Shown piece after piece: positions 53,964 to 62,697 of a stretch of 64,000 bases of DNA. Source of the stretch: SHAN690 sp040221375 (lineage in GTDB: Bacteria; Bacteroidota; Bacteroidia; Flavobacteriales_G; Salibacteraceae); assembly GCA_040221375.1 (NCBI GenBank), contig JAVKEP010000056.1:5556-69555 (forward strand), in the 5' to 3' direction. Position 1 is the stretch's first letter; each line of letters starts with the position of its first letter. The notes beneath the pieces are model-generated. The model searched no databases. It saw nothing but the letters and a program-made list of their open reading frames with translations, and was not told the DNA's origin. The translations under genes were made by a program, and so were the position numbers.

Positions 53964-53971
53964 TACATTTG
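53964..53971 (+). promoter_or_regulatory. Predicted -7 box (TACATTTG) of hpt operon
   Basis: Full match to TAnnTTTG, 27 nt before the GTG at 53999. It supports GTG 53999 over the ATG at 53933, which would lie upstream of the promoter. Confidence 0.5.
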
Positions 53972-53998
53972 TGCCCTTCAAAAAATGCACGAATAAGA

Positions 53999-54529
53999 GT
54001 GATCCAGGTACGCGACAAAGAATTCGAAGTTTACATCTCCGACGAGCAAATTCAATCTGCCATTTTGGAGGTTTCGGCGAGGCTCAATGCGGATTATACC
54101 GATAAAAATCCTCTGTTCATTTGCGTTCTGAACGGTGCATTCATGTTTTTCAGCGACTTATTGAAGCACTTTAACGGAAACTGTGAAGTGGGATTCATCA
54201 AAGCCACTTCGTACGAAGGCATGCAATCAACCGGTGAAGTGCAATTCCAAGAAAGCGGTATCCTAGCCATGGAAGGCCGTGATGTTATCGTAGTTGAAGA
54301 CATTGTAGACACAGGAAAAACACTGCATAAATTGTATGCCTATCTTTCAAAATACACTCCAAAAAGTGTGCGCGTTTGCACCTTATTGTTCAAGAAAGAA
54401 GCTTACAAAGAGTCCTTACCGATTGACTATGTTTGCTTCGAGACCGAAAATAAGTTTCTCCTCGGTTATGGTTTGGATTACGACGGCTTAGGTCGCAACC
54501 TATCAGAGGTATACATTCTAAAAGACTGA
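53999..54529 (+). CDS. hpt: Hypoxanthine phosphoribosyltransferase
   Basis: 176 residues from GTG 53999, the normal length of the family. The PRPP-binding motif is VIVVEDIVDTGKTL near residue 100, and LFICVLNGAFMFFSDL near 40 is the second signature. It salvages hypoxanthine/guanine to IMP/GMP. It ends 1 bp before adk; purK-purE are divergent upstream, so purine synthesis and salvage sit together. Confidence 0.94.
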   Translation: MIQVRDKEFEVYISDEQIQSAILEVSARLNADYTDKNPLFICVLNGAFMFFSDLLKHFNGNCEVGFIKATSYEGMQSTGEVQFQESGILAMEGRDVIVVEDIVDTGKTLHKLYAYLSKYTPKSVRVCTLLFKKEAYKESLPIDYVCFETENKFLLGYGLDYDGLGRNLSEVYILKD

Positions 54530-54530
54530 T

Positions 54531-55106
54531 ATGATCAACATCGTGATCTTCGGCCCTCCTGGTGCTGGAAAAGGTACACAGAGCGAAAAACTTCTGACAC
54601 ATTACAACCTCGTTCACATTTCTACAGGCGACCTCTTTCGGGCGCACATTAAAGGAGAGTCCAGTTTAGGCGTTGAGGCTAAATCTTACATGGACAAGGG
54701 CGAACTCGTACCTGATTCAGTGACCATTGGAATGCTGAGAAGTAAGGTGGAAGAAAATCCACAGGCCAACGGCTTTATTTTCGACGGATTTCCACGTACG
54801 ACTCCTCAAGCCGAAGCGCTGGATGGACTGCTCGAGTCATTGGAAACGAAGATTCACGTGTGCCTTTCGTTGCAAGTTCCAGATGAAGAATTGATCGATC
54901 GCTTGCTTCAAAGAGGTAAAACCAGCGGCCGTGCAGACGACGCCAACGAAGAAGTCATTCAAAACCGATTGGCGGTTTACCGAAGAGAGACTGCTCCCCT
55001 GAAAGAATTTTATGCTCATCAAGACAAACTAGCCGAGATCCATGGCGTCGGAACGATCGAAGAGATCTTTGGACGCCTATGCGCAGCGGTTGACGCACAA
55101 CACTGA
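54531..55106 (+). CDS. adk: Adenylate kinase
   Basis: 191 residues, the short-LID form usual in Bacteroidota. P-loop IFGPPGAGKGTQSEKL at the N-terminus, NMP-binding FIFDGFPRTTPQAEAL near residue 80 and LID start LLQRGKTSGRADD near 125. It interconverts AMP, ADP and ATP. The stop overlaps the obg start (TGATG). Confidence 0.97.
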   Translation: MINIVIFGPPGAGKGTQSEKLLTHYNLVHISTGDLFRAHIKGESSLGVEAKSYMDKGELVPDSVTIGMLRSKVEENPQANGFIFDGFPRTTPQAEALDGLLESLETKIHVCLSLQVPDEELIDRLLQRGKTSGRADDANEEVIQNRLAVYRRETAPLKEFYAHQDKLAEIHGVGTIEEIFGRLCAAVDAQH

Positions 55107-56143
55107 TGTCAAAAAATCGCAAAGAACAATCGAGCAATTTTGTTGACTACGTAAAAATATATTGCGCAAGTGGCGATGGAGGTGCCGGTGCCGTTCACTT
55201 CAGGAGAGAGAAATTTGTCGCCAAAGGAGGCCCAGATGGAGGCGACGGCGGACGTGGAGGTCACGTGATTCTCCGAGGCAATAGGCAACTATGGACCCTG
55301 CTCCACCTAAAATATCGAAAGCACATCAAAGCCAGCCATGGAAACCCGGGAGGAAAGCAAACGGCAACGGGCAAAAGCGGAGAAGACGTTTACCTAGATG
55401 TACCGCTGGGCACAGTTGTCAAGAATGCCGATACCAATGAGGTACTTTTTGAAGTGACCGAAGAAGGCCAAGAAGTCGTTGTAGCACAAGGTGGAATCGG
55501 CGGGCTGGGCAACTGGCACTTCAAGAATTCGACCCAACAAACACCGCGCTACGCTCAGCCAGGAACTTCGGGTATTGAAGGCTGGTTTTTATTAGAGTTA
55601 AAAGTACTGGCCGACGTCGGTTTGGTCGGATTTCCCAACGCTGGCAAATCAACATTGCTAAGCGTGGTCTCGGCTGCGAAACCCGAGATCGCTGACTATG
55701 CATTTACCACTTTGACCCCCAATTTAGGGATCGTTTCTTACCGAGAGAATCAATCCTTTGTCATGGCTGACATTCCCGGAATCATCGAAGGCGCCAGCGA
55801 AGGGAAGGGACTGGGATATCGATTCTTACGACACATCGAACGCAACTCGGTCCTCATGTTCCTCATTCCGGCAGACAGTCCAGACCACTATGCAGAGTAC
55901 AAGGTGCTAGAACATGAACTTGAGAACTACAAAAAGGAATTGATGCACAAGGATCGGATCATAGCGGTCTCAAAATGTGACATGCTCGATCAAGAATTGA
56001 TGGATGAGATCAGCAAGACCTTTCCTAAAGGTCTGCCACACATCTTTTTTTCGTCCATTACTCAAACCAACCTTCCTCAGTTAAAAGACCAAATCTGGGC
56101 GGCGATTAATCGGGTCCAAGACGGAGGAAATCAATCTGAATAG
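55106..56143 (+). CDS. obgE: Obg-family GTPase
   Basis: 345 residues. The Obg glycine-rich fold covers about 10-170 (GDGGAGAVHFRREKF, GGIGGLGNWHFKNSTQQTPR). The G domain follows: G1 GFPNAGKSTLLS near 175, G3 MADIPGIIEGA near 220, G4 as SKCD near 292. Obg GTPases bind the large ribosomal subunit and are essential in many bacteria. It overlaps adk by 1 bp. It lacks the long C-terminal extension found in some Obg proteins. Confidence 0.97.
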   Translation: MSKNRKEQSSNFVDYVKIYCASGDGGAGAVHFRREKFVAKGGPDGGDGGRGGHVILRGNRQLWTLLHLKYRKHIKASHGNPGGKQTATGKSGEDVYLDVPLGTVVKNADTNEVLFEVTEEGQEVVVAQGGIGGLGNWHFKNSTQQTPRYAQPGTSGIEGWFLLELKVLADVGLVGFPNAGKSTLLSVVSAAKPEIADYAFTTLTPNLGIVSYRENQSFVMADIPGIIEGASEGKGLGYRFLRHIERNSVLMFLIPADSPDHYAEYKVLEHELENYKKELMHKDRIIAVSKCDMLDQELMDEISKTFPKGLPHIFFSSITQTNLPQLKDQIWAAINRVQDGGNQSE

Positions 56144-56150
56144 ATTTAAG

Positions 56151-56540
56151 ATGCTGAGACGATTGCGTATTTACTTCACAGGATTTGGAATTGGCTTAGT
56201 GATGGTCTACTTCATGTTCATGAGAGACGATTCGCGCGATCTGGATATTTGGACCCCTTCACAACGTGTTTTGGAAGACATCCGCAATGATTCGGTATTT
56301 CAAGCGACACCGAGATTAGCTTGTTTCCAGGATTGCAATGAAATTTCAGCAGAACAAATGCTAGCGCTGTGGACTGATTCTGAGGTAAAAAGCCTCAATC
56401 CGGGTGGCGACCCGTACCGGTATTTGGTAGAACTGGAAACCGAAACGGTTCATTTATCGGCCGAACTGGAGCGTCGAAAACGCTTTTCCTTGCTTTATAT
56501 CAAAGACATCAACCACCCGAATCATTGCGACTGTGACTGA
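56151..56540 (+). CDS. Conserved hypothetical membrane-anchored protein (DUF4258-like?)
   Basis: 129 residues. One N-terminal helix (YFTGFGIGLVMVYFMFM, about 8-24) is followed by a soluble part with two cysteine clusters, LACFQDCNEIS near 57-67 and HCDCD at the end. The pattern resembles small Bacteroidota proteins assigned to DUF4258, but I am not certain. The paired cysteines suggest metal binding or disulfides. It lies 7 bp after obg and overlaps aroB by 8 bp. Function is unknown. Confidence 0.7.
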   Translation: MLRRLRIYFTGFGIGLVMVYFMFMRDDSRDLDIWTPSQRVLEDIRNDSVFQATPRLACFQDCNEISAEQMLALWTDSEVKSLNPGGDPYRYLVELETETVHLSAELERRKRFSLLYIKDINHPNHCDCD

Positions 56541-57564
56541 ACGAATCATCGAATCGCCGTCGGATTGGAAGGCCTTTCTCGAAGAGCGTTCACCATCTCA
56601 AATCGTTGTTCTCACCGATGAGAATACGTCACTGGCATGCCTCACTGTCTTTCAAGCACAGTACTTACTCCCAAAAGACTTCCACCACGTTAGCGTAGAC
56701 GCTGGAGAAAAAAGCAAAACGCTGGATACGGTCCATTCCATCTACCAAATCTTCATGGATTTGGCCATAGACCGCAGCGCGTTGTTAATCAATCTTGGTG
56801 GAGGCATGATCACCGACTTGGGGGGATTCGTAGGCGCAACGTACAAACGAGGCATATCGATGGTCAACGTTCCGACGACCCATCTGGGCATGGTGGACGC
56901 CGCCCTAGGGGGTAAAAATGGGGTGAATTTTAAAGGGGTGAAAAATCAGATCGGGGCGTTTTACCCCGTACAAGCCGTTGTCCTTCATCCTCAATTTTTG
57001 GATACGCTGGATGAGCGCGAATTGATGAGTGGATGGATCGAAACCGTCAAGCATGCGGTAATCGCCGATAGTTCATTGTGGGATTCGCTTTGCAAGGTTG
57101 CTCCCCTTTCACTGGCCAAAGACATAAACACGATTCGTCGGAGCGCTGAAATAAAATCGAGGATTGCTTCCGAGGACACCGCCGACAGAGGCATCAGGCA
57201 AGCCTTGAACTTTGGCCACACCGTCGGTCACGCGATCGAATCACAGGCTTCTTTATTGCATGGAGAGGCGGTCGCAATAGGAATGGTCGCCGAAATCTAT
57301 CTCTCCCAAAAGGTAGCTGGACTCGACGAAGACACGGGAGCACAAATCATTGCTTACATCAAAAACCTTGGATTGCCCATTGGTGGGTATTCTCTTGCCG
57401 TAGATGCCGTTCTCGACAACATGCGGCACGACAAAAAAAATACGGGGGGCGAGCTTCGGTTCGCATTGATTTCTCATCTTGGTCGAGCAAAGGTCGGTAT
57501 TGGGATTCACCCAAATCTCGTAAAGGAGAGCCTGGACTTTGCACAGCACCAATTGAGTACATGA
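56533..57564 (+). CDS. aroB: 3-dehydroquinate synthase
   Basis: 343 residues, starting with GTG 56533. NAD/zinc-dependent cyclisation of DAHP in the shikimate pathway. Landmarks: NLGGGMITDLGGFVGATYKR near residue 88 for NAD binding, and metal ligands in ALNFGHTVGHAIESQ near residue 225, with the later H in LLHGEAVAIG. It overlaps aroA by 4 bp. Confidence 0.96.
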   Translation: MTERIIESPSDWKAFLEERSPSQIVVLTDENTSLACLTVFQAQYLLPKDFHHVSVDAGEKSKTLDTVHSIYQIFMDLAIDRSALLINLGGGMITDLGGFVGATYKRGISMVNVPTTHLGMVDAALGGKNGVNFKGVKNQIGAFYPVQAVVLHPQFLDTLDERELMSGWIETVKHAVIADSSLWDSLCKVAPLSLAKDINTIRRSAEIKSRIASEDTADRGIRQALNFGHTVGHAIESQASLLHGEAVAIGMVAEIYLSQKVAGLDEDTGAQIIAYIKNLGLPIGGYSLAVDAVLDNMRHDKKNTGGELRFALISHLGRAKVGIGIHPNLVKESLDFAQHQLST

Positions 57565-58781
57565 AATTTATACTTCGAGCCAAAACACACTCTCTCAAAG
57601 GGACCATCGAACTCCCTGGCTCGAAGAGTATCAGCAATCGGATTCTGATCATTCAAGCGTTGGCTAAGCAGTCGTTTGAAATCAGCCAATTGAGCAAAGC
57701 AGACGATACACAAGTACTTACACAAGCCCTGGAAAGAAATGACATCATCACAGATGTAGGGCCAGCGGGGACGGCAATGCGTTTCCTAACAGCGTATTAC
57801 GCCACCATTCCAGGAGAAAAAGTACTCACTGGCTCAGACCGAATGAAACGCAGGCCCATTAAGATTCTTGTGGACGCTCTCCGTGACTTAGGCGCCAACA
57901 TTACCTACTTAGACAAGGAAGGTTTTCCCCCACTGCATATCGAAGGAAGGCGACTCAGCGGAGGCACGATCAAAATCAATGGCAACGTAAGTAGTCAGTT
58001 CATCACGGCTCTGATGTTGATCGGCCCTACCCTGCCCCAGCCTCTGACGCTGCAAATAGATGGAGATCCACTTTCGAGGCCGTACATCATCATGACCCAG
58101 CATCTAATGGAACGATGCGGTGCACAGGTGGATGTACAAGAAAACAGAATTGTGGTAAAACCTGGACGCTACCGGTCGAGCGCCTTTGTCATCGAACGCG
58201 ACTGGTCTGCGGCTGCTTTTTGGATGAGTTTCGGTGTGCTTTCGAATCGGACCAATTTGTTGCTCGCTGGATTGACCCAACGATCCATTCAAGGCGATAT
58301 AGCAGCCATCGACCTGTTTCGCAATTTTGGGATCGAATGCACCTTCGAAGAGCGCGGACTTCGCTTGACCAAATCAAAGACAGTAAGCGAAACGATTGAA
58401 TGGAATTTTCGAAATCACCCTGATCTTGTCCAGCCCGCGGTATTTGCACTGGCTGGATTGAAGCGGAAATTCAGCCTACACGGGTTAGATAACCTAAGAC
58501 TGAAAGAAACAGACCGAATCCAAGCCATTACTACCGAACTCCGTAAGATTGGGATTCACGCCTCCGTCGATGCAAATAGTCTTCACCTAGTTGGGGGCGA
58601 TCTGAATGCTCCAAACGAGCACTTTGAATCCTATGAAGATCATCGCATGGTCATGGCGCTTGCTCCTCTGAGCATGTTATTTCCCGAAATGTTGATCGAA
58701 GGCCCCATGGTTGTAGCCAAATCGTACCCGGGTTTTTGGAAACAAGTAGAAAAATTTGTAGACGTAAGACCGATTCGCTAG
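57561..58781 (+). CDS. aroA: 3-phosphoshikimate 1-carboxyvinyltransferase (EPSP synthase)
   Basis: 406 residues, slightly shorter than the 427 of E. coli. ELPGSKSISNRILIIQALA near the N-terminus binds shikimate-3-phosphate; DVGPAGTAMRFLTAY near 70 and DNLRLKETDRIQAI near 310 are the other signatures, with YEDHRMVMALAPL near 355. It joins PEP to shikimate-3-phosphate. It shares a 4-bp overlap with aroB, so both steps are in one transcript. Confidence 0.96.
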   Translation: MKFILRAKTHSLKGTIELPGSKSISNRILIIQALAKQSFEISQLSKADDTQVLTQALERNDIITDVGPAGTAMRFLTAYYATIPGEKVLTGSDRMKRRPIKILVDALRDLGANITYLDKEGFPPLHIEGRRLSGGTIKINGNVSSQFITALMLIGPTLPQPLTLQIDGDPLSRPYIIMTQHLMERCGAQVDVQENRIVVKPGRYRSSAFVIERDWSAAAFWMSFGVLSNRTNLLLAGLTQRSIQGDIAAIDLFRNFGIECTFEERGLRLTKSKTVSETIEWNFRNHPDLVQPAVFALAGLKRKFSLHGLDNLRLKETDRIQAITTELRKIGIHASVDANSLHLVGGDLNAPNEHFESYEDHRMVMALAPLSMLFPEMLIEGPMVVAKSYPGFWKQVEKFVDVRPIR

Positions 58782-59026
58782 GGCTTCACACTAAGGCAGT
58801 TAATGCAAGGATCAGGACATGTATAGCCACTCTCATTCTTCTTCCAGTGGTTATAGTCCCGGACGAAAATTTGAGAAGACGCCAGCCTCGAAACTTGTAT
58901 TCTAAGGTGCGACGACACGGTCACATCCTCTAACGACACGACCACGTGCGAGAGGATAAAAACTACCAAGAAAACCGAAAAAAGAACTACTCCTTTCTTC
59001 AGCAAACGCTCTGCTTCATCATTCAT
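58778..59026 (-). CDS. Possible small membrane protein with Cys-rich end
   Basis: 82 residues. One hydrophobic helix (VVLFSVFLVVFILSHVVV, about 13-30) follows a charged N-terminus. The end contains three cysteines (TCPDPCINCLSV). It starts 89 bp after the helix-hairpin-helix gene on the same strand and its stop overlaps the aroA end by 4 bp. Codon use looks like its neighbours, but I recognise no family, so it could be a chance frame. Confidence 0.4.
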   Translation of the reverse strand: MNDEAERLLKKGVVLFSVFLVVFILSHVVVSLEDVTVSSHLRIQVSRLASSQIFVRDYNHWKKNESGYTCPDPCINCLSVKP

Positions 59027-59115
59027 AGATGTTCGTGCCTCTGTAATCTTTTGAGATCACAATCAACCCGCCTGAAGCACTTTAGTCGTACCAAAAATAG
59101 CATTCTATCAGATAG
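58782..59115. other. 334-bp gap with no strong gene
   Basis: Between aroA and the helix-hairpin-helix gene. Apart from the doubtful small frame at 58778-59026 I see no gene, RNA or repeat. A weak A/T-rich inverted repeat (about 59046-59063, GATCT/AGATTA type) could be the end of the minus-strand transcript. Confidence 0.4.
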
Positions 59116-61140
59116 TTACAACTTGAAATGCAATTGTGCCTTCACTTGGGTTCTCGTCTGAGCGTTCATTTCATTCAATCCACTTCCGTTGACGTCGCGA
59201 TCTGAAAAATACGTTTGGGCAAATCGCACACTGGCGGTACATCGCGCATGGAGTTTGTAATTGGCAACAAAATAAAAACGGCAACCGCGCCCATAATAAG
59301 CAGGAATGGATGAGGCAAACGGCACATCGTGTTCATAGGCGTAGAGCCTTGCATCGTACGCATCTGAATCAAACATTGCATAGCGAATCTTGAGCGTGTA
59401 TTTTGAAGGGAAGGCGGGTTTCCAGATTAGGTCTTGGTAAATGAGCCATCCCTCACCTTGCTGATCTCCGATGTTGGTTATTTTGTGTTCAACCCGTCCG
59501 CGCAAGGTGATCCCTTGAATAGCGTTCGATTCCCAATTAAGACGGATCGCATACACTGTCTGATCCGCTACTTCATTGGTCGCAGCGTCTTCACCGACGA
59601 AATTGCGTGGTTTTTCTTGCAAGGAAATTCGGCAATGCATTGTCCACTCCCGGTTGGGACGGTATTCGATTTGGACCATGGTTTCTACACCCTCTGAAGG
59701 GGAGTCCACTTGATACCGAAGCCAAGGAAAGCGAAAGAGGTCCACAAATGCATTGAACTTCCACGCCCTACGAAGCCTTGAACTCAGGCCCAAGTAAGTT
59801 CCCATCTCATTGATCGACCCGCTCTTGGATATGGGATTCGAATGGGGCACCAAATAAGAAGGGCTGTAGTAGCGATGAAGTATGGCAATTCCCGTCTCCT
59901 TGCCTAAGGATACAAGGAGGCCATTCACCGATGCTCCTCCACTTCCCCAGCGAATACTGGATTCTCCAAACAGAAGAACATTGCGGACCAGCGTTTGGTA
60001 GTCGATGCCAGACACAATCGCGGTTGGAGCTGATGGATGAAAGGATTTATAAGGAACAGCTGATTCCAATAAAGGCAAATCATTGCCTGTAAACGTTGTG
60101 GTCAAGCCCATTTCTGTTCCCTTTTTGCCTCGATACCTGAGATGTCCACCGCATACGGTTGCGGTAGCGGCGTCCTTGGTTTCGCGCTGAGCGTGCGTCG
60201 CATGAAGCCCACTCAGGGGAAAGGACTGAATCCATCTACGCGTCGAGTCGGCGTGGATACGAGCATCGACTTTCTTATGGCTTCCAAAGGCACTGACATC
60301 AACGGGTCCAAAGCGCAACGTCATCCCTGTTCCGCGGAGGTACATGTTTTCGTCTGCAGAAGTAAAAGGGATGATCCCTCTAGCATTGCGCTTGATGCTT
60401 TTTATATCTCCAGACCTACCGAAGGCCAAACCCATCCATTGGGTCAAGCCTTGTCCGAACTGGGCCTGAAAATCACCGAAGGCCAGCTGGTGTATTTTGC
60501 CTAACCCAGAGAAATAAAGGTGCGCTGAGCCGTGATCAAAACCCAACGGGTTCTGGCGGCCCCCAAAAGGTTCTCCAGCGTCCTTTTCCAGCGTAAAGCC
60601 AGTAGAAATGTGATTCATGTACCGGAAGCGATACCGGGTGAGAAGGCGATACGGATTGCCCAGGTACCCATCAGAAATGGCATATCCCGCTTGAGGTTCT
60701 ACGAAACGTTCTGCTCGCAACAATACCTCATGCCTTCCCTCTCGCTTCAACTGGCTCCAAGTGATGTCGCCATCGCCCATGGCATCGATCCTGACGAAGG
60801 GCAACATCAGCGAAACCATCTCTGCATCCAATCCTTCAATTCCTTGCAATTCATAGACGGAAACAAGACGACCTGCAGAGCTGCGGTGCTCGAGGATCGA
60901 TTGAACTTGAAACTCATCCAAGAAGACCAACGAGCGCAACGCAACCGCATCGGCAGAGTTGAGGTGAATAGGCTGTTCGTGCAGTCGCTCTAATTCCTCC
61001 ACAATGGACATGTAATCCGCGTCCTCCTCTTCGATGTTTTCGGACAAGTATTCGAGCATGCGTATGACATTCAAAGGCAGCTCCTGCGCGTACATGGAAG
61101 GCAAGACCAAGAACCCAACTATCGTCAAGAAAAGCTTCAT
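59116..61140 (-). CDS. Helix-hairpin-helix / outer-membrane beta-barrel-like protein
   Basis: 674 residues. A signal peptide ends near residue 19 (SMYAQ). About residues 50-120 hold helix-hairpin-helix motifs of ComEA type (IHLNSADAVALRSLVFLDE and LVSVYELQGIEGLDAEMV). The rest is rich in alternating aromatic strands with the look of an outer-membrane beta-barrel, ending TQVKAQLHFKL. HHH domains usually bind DNA, but Bacteroidota have many such exported HHH-barrel proteins with no known role. The start overlaps the stop of the upstream PorQ-like gene by 4 bp. Confidence 0.82.
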   Translation of the reverse strand: MKLFLTIVGFLVLPSMYAQELPLNVIRMLEYLSENIEEEDADYMSIVEELERLHEQPIHLNSADAVALRSLVFLDEFQVQSILEHRSSAGRLVSVYELQGIEGLDAEMVSLMLPFVRIDAMGDGDITWSQLKREGRHEVLLRAERFVEPQAGYAISDGYLGNPYRLLTRYRFRYMNHISTGFTLEKDAGEPFGGRQNPLGFDHGSAHLYFSGLGKIHQLAFGDFQAQFGQGLTQWMGLAFGRSGDIKSIKRNARGIIPFTSADENMYLRGTGMTLRFGPVDVSAFGSHKKVDARIHADSTRRWIQSFPLSGLHATHAQRETKDAATATVCGGHLRYRGKKGTEMGLTTTFTGNDLPLLESAVPYKSFHPSAPTAIVSGIDYQTLVRNVLLFGESSIRWGSGGASVNGLLVSLGKETGIAILHRYYSPSYLVPHSNPISKSGSINEMGTYLGLSSRLRRAWKFNAFVDLFRFPWLRYQVDSPSEGVETMVQIEYRPNREWTMHCRISLQEKPRNFVGEDAATNEVADQTVYAIRLNWESNAIQGITLRGRVEHKITNIGDQQGEGWLIYQDLIWKPAFPSKYTLKIRYAMFDSDAYDARLYAYEHDVPFASSIPAYYGRGCRFYFVANYKLHARCTASVRFAQTYFSDRDVNGSGLNEMNAQTRTQVKAQLHFKL

Positions 61141-61967
61141 TCAAGTCGTTTTCTACTTCCGAATTCATAACTAAAGGAAACCTCTCCACCAAAACCTAGG
61201 CGCTGATCCCACCGACTGCATATGTCCATCACCAAACGTCGCAGAGCTGTCTTGAATCCTAAAGAAAAACAACGGTTGAGGCTTGACGCCCCCGTGCGTA
61301 GGGTCAACGCACGATGCACTTGATACTCCACCCCTAAGCAGGCATTGATCGGATGATCCAACTCCTTATCAACTTGGATGAAGAACCGGGTATTATCGTG
61401 AAGGACTTGAGAGGCGCCGATCGAGAGTTGCGTTGGAATCCGTTGGTCACTCTTTCGACTCCATCTTGCGCGCGTAGGATTGCTCAAGTGTATTCCAACG
61501 TGCAAGTCTTCATTGGGCATAAACAACGCGCCTACCGCAGCGTCGATGGTCCATTTACTGCCATAGCCATTCCCAATACGGATGTGCATCCCATTGACCA
61601 AAGCACCTAGAGCGAAGTTCCTAGAGAGCAAACGTCCATAGCTCAGTCCTACGATGGTCTGCCCAAAGCCTTCAAAAGCGATGCTGTGCAAAGACGCTCC
61701 GAAAACACCGCCACCAGCAGGAAGTACCACACCGAGCGACGAAACCCCCACTTCAGGAAGGAAGTAATGGTTTGCGTAAGAAACGCCTACGGTAGGTCTT
61801 GTCACCAGACTCAGCGTCGCGGCGTTGTTGGTCCCGCTCCATGCATCAGACAACGTAGTACTGGCACCTCCCAGTGCGTTCGAACGAGCGCCTGCCTTCC
61901 CTCCTCCACCGGCGAGGGTTGTGCTGCAGAAAAGCATGAAAACAATAAAAATCAAACGGTTCCTCAC
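61137..61967 (-). CDS. PorV/PorQ-like outer-membrane beta-barrel protein
   Basis: 276 residues from GTG 61967, giving the signal peptide NRLIFIVFMLFCSTTLA. The mature start GKAGARSNALGGASTTLSDAW matches the PorV/PorQ (OmpP1-like) family, in which an ARxxALGGA motif opens the barrel. PorV and PorQ are T9SS outer-membrane components; this short copy is a relative of uncertain role. It is translationally coupled to the HHH gene after it (4-bp overlap), so the two may work together. Confidence 0.8.
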   Translation of the reverse strand: MRNRLIFIVFMLFCSTTLAGGGGKAGARSNALGGASTTLSDAWSGTNNAATLSLVTRPTVGVSYANHYFLPEVGVSSLGVVLPAGGGVFGASLHSIAFEGFGQTIVGLSYGRLLSRNFALGALVNGMHIRIGNGYGSKWTIDAAVGALFMPNEDLHVGIHLSNPTRARWSRKSDQRIPTQLSIGASQVLHDNTRFFIQVDKELDHPINACLGVEYQVHRALTLRTGASSLNRCFSLGFKTALRRLVMDICSRWDQRLGFGGEVSFSYEFGSRKRLE

Positions 61968-62106
61968 TTCCGTAGTTTGAACTCGAAAAGTAAGTGCACT
62001 TTCTCCTGGAAGGAAACGAGTTTTTGCAAAGCCCTTCTCAGAAATTTGCATTATCGCCAAGAGCGGCATCAATGCTCAACGGCTTCATACATTCGCGGCT
62101 AAAGCC

Positions 62107-62114
62107 TACTTTTG
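62107..62114 (+). promoter_or_regulatory. Predicted -7 box (TACTTTTG) of efp operon
   Basis: Full match to TAnnTTTG, 18 nt before the efp ATG at 62133. No clear -33 TTG. Confidence 0.5.
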
Positions 62115-62132
62115 AGCGGCAAAATCGAACGC

Positions 62133-62696
62133 ATGGCATCAACATCAGACTTCAAGAACGGAATGACCATCCACTTTAATCATGATCTATATCAGATCAC
62201 TGAATTCCTGCACGTAAAGCCGGGAAAAGGGGCGGCATTTGTACGAACCAAACTGAAAAGCATCAATACGGGCAAAGTCCTGGATCACACATTCCCCTCG
62301 GGAACCAAAGTGGAGGAAGTCCGCATAGAACGGAGGCCTTACCAATTCTTGTACAAAGATGAACAAGGATACCATTTCATGCATTCCGAGACCTTCGAAC
62401 AGACATTCATCGGCGAAGAATTGATCAATGGGTACCCGTTTCTCAAAGACGGCCAGGAGGTCGAAATTGTGTTTCACGCAGACGAAGAGCGCGCATTGTT
62501 TTGCGACTTACCTCCGAGGGTGGAATTACAGGTGACTTACACCGAGCCAGGTGTGAAAGGAGATACCGCTACCAATACGCTGAAGCCCGCGACGCTTGAA
62601 ACGGGCGCCGAAATTCGTGTCCCATTGTTCATCAACGAAGGCGACATGATCAAAGTAGACACGCGCGACGGTTCCTATTCTGAACGGGTAAAATAA
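62133..62696 (+). CDS. efp: Translation elongation factor P
   Basis: 187 residues from ATG 62133, normal for EF-P. Three beta-domains. The modified lysine position is Lys32 in HVKPGKGAAFVRTKL, and the family end segment VDTRDGSYSERVK is intact. EF-P relieves stalling at polyproline. Lysine at the tip suggests the lysine-type EF-P, but no epmA/epmB genes are nearby. It is followed after 1 bp by the second lpxD. Confidence 0.96.
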   Translation: MASTSDFKNGMTIHFNHDLYQITEFLHVKPGKGAAFVRTKLKSINTGKVLDHTFPSGTKVEEVRIERRPYQFLYKDEQGYHFMHSETFEQTFIGEELINGYPFLKDGQEVEIVFHADEERALFCDLPPRVELQVTYTEPGVKGDTATNTLKPATLETGAEIRVPLFINEGDMIKVDTRDGSYSERVK

Positions 62697-62697
62697 C

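Noticed and set aside
53933..53998. ATG-started extension of hpt
   Set aside because: It lies upstream of the predicted -7 box at 53964 and makes the protein longer than the family.
60532..60993. 153-residue plus-strand frame opposite the HHH gene
   Set aside because: The minus-strand protein has a signal peptide and domains; the plus frame does not.
59116..61140. ComEA-type DNA uptake protein
   Set aside because: The HHH motifs fit, but the protein is 674 residues with a barrel-like remainder, unlike ComEA, so the name was not used.
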